Positions 5,145 to 5,531 of a stretch of DNA of 5,531 nt are shown here, piece by piece (the first letter of the stretch is position 1; every line of letters begins with the position of its first letter). This DNA is from an uncultured Asticcacaulis sp. GTDB lineage: Bacteria > Pseudomonadota > Alphaproteobacteria > Caulobacterales > Caulobacteraceae. The DNA lies in the NCBI GenBank assembly GCA_946480525.1, contig CAMLLA010000283.1, forward strand, positions 1-5,531, read 5' to 3'. The notes beneath the pieces were generated by a model. That model did no database searches. It saw only the letters and a program-made list of their open reading frames with translations, and had not been told where the DNA came from. The position numbers were made by a program, and so were the translations under genes.

Positions 5145-5531
5145 GTGTCCGCACCGATCTATCTGCTGGCCGGACCGACGGCGTCGGGCAAGTCAGCCAA
5201 GGCGCTGGACTGGGCTGAAAAGACTGGCGGCCTGATCCTCAATGCCGACTCTATGCAGCTGTATGCCGATGTGCCCATCCTGACAGCACGACCGGACGTC
5301 GCCGACATGGCGAAGGCCGAGCACGTCCTCTATGGCCACCTGCCGCCGGATGCCCTGTGGTCGGCCGGCGAGTGGCTACGCGCAGCCCTGCCGTTTCTCG
5401 ACGCGGCGCGCAATGGCGGCCGCCCGGTCTGCGTCACCGGTGGCACCGGGCTCTACTTCAACAGCCTGGTCCACGGCCTGGCCGAAATCCCCGAGATCGA
5501 TGACCCCATCCGTGAACGGGCGCGCGGCGAT
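5145..5531 (+). CDS. miaA: tRNA dimethylallyltransferase, partial (C-terminus beyond right edge)
   Basis: Transfers the dimethylallyl group of DMAPP to N6 of A37 in tRNAs reading codons that begin with U, the first step towards (m)s2i6A. The 129 residues present hold the P-loop-like GPTASGKS at 10-17, NADSMQLY at 33-40 (tRNA A37 recognition; the D and S are conserved), TARP at 47-50 and GGTGLYF at 99-105. Full proteins have about 300-320 residues, so more than half lies past the edge, including the tRNA-contacting insertion. The start is GTG at 5145, because an in-frame TGA at 5127-5129 bars extension and the P-loop begins only nine codons later. A GAAAGGG site precedes it by 10 nt and a TTGACGC box lies farther upstream. 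It is divergent from mrp. In some alphaproteobacteria ilvB and ilvN/H follow miaA, which the next sequence could show. Confidence 0.95.
   Translation, partial: MSAPIYLLAGPTASGKSAKALDWAEKTGGLILNADSMQLYADVPILTARPDVADMAKAEHVLYGHLPPDALWSAGEWLRAALPFLDAARNGGRPVCVTGGTGLYFNSLVHGLAEIPEIDDPIRERARGD

Noticed and set aside
5068..5154. N-terminal extension of mrp by 29 codons
   Set aside because: The extra residues do not resemble the start of the Mrp/DUF59 domain, and the extension would overlap the miaA start at 5145. The ATG at 5067 directly precedes the conserved domain.
1..5531. An undescribed defence, mobile or biosynthetic system
   Set aside because: All seven genes belong to known core-metabolism or RNA-modification families, spacing is tight, and I saw no direct repeats, integrase or transposase fragments, tRNA scars or shift in base composition.

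Overview
The window looks like core-chromosome housekeeping DNA from an alphaproteobacterium. It is high in GC (about 60% by eye) and almost fully coding, and the proteins read like alphaproteobacterial homologues. A Caulobacterales member is my best guess, from the MiaA and ThyA sequence style, the TTGACGC-type promoter element and the mixed start signals, but this is an inference without a database search. I see no mobile element, CRISPR array, tRNA, rRNA or phage gene, and nothing I can defend as a new multi-gene system.

Layout, left to right. 1-679 (-) is the N-terminal two thirds of a polyprenyl diphosphate synthase (ispB type), cut by the window edge. 797-1585 (+) is a TrmN6-type methyltransferase with an NPPY motif, divergent from ispB. 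1572-2564 (-) is ketol-acid reductoisomerase (ilvC), overlapping the methyltransferase tail to tail by 14 bp. 2615-3421 (+) is thymidylate synthase (thyA), and 3418-3939 (+) is dihydrofolate reductase (folA), joined to thyA by an ATGA overlap. 3973-5067 (-) is an Mrp/ApbC-type P-loop ATPase, convergent with folA. 5145-5531 (+) is the N-terminal part of tRNA dimethylallyltransferase (miaA), cut by the right edge.

Directions nearly alternate, giving three divergent gaps (680-796, 2565-2614, 5068-5144) that must hold the promoters, and two convergent junctions (1572-1585 and 3940-3972) without a recognisable intrinsic terminator. Only thyA-folA is a clear operon, and it is biochemically coherent: ThyA makes dTMP and releases dihydrofolate, which DHFR reduces again. 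Two genes act on tRNA, and both families classically modify adenosine 37 (N6-methylation by TrmN6, prenylation by MiaA). IspB and MiaA both draw on the isoprenoid pool.

The points most worth a second look are a divergent IlvC with a rewritten C-terminal tail, an Mrp protein that lacks the CxxC pair, a possibly leaderless thyA start with a GANTC methylation site inside its compact promoter, and a start-codon ambiguity in ispB.
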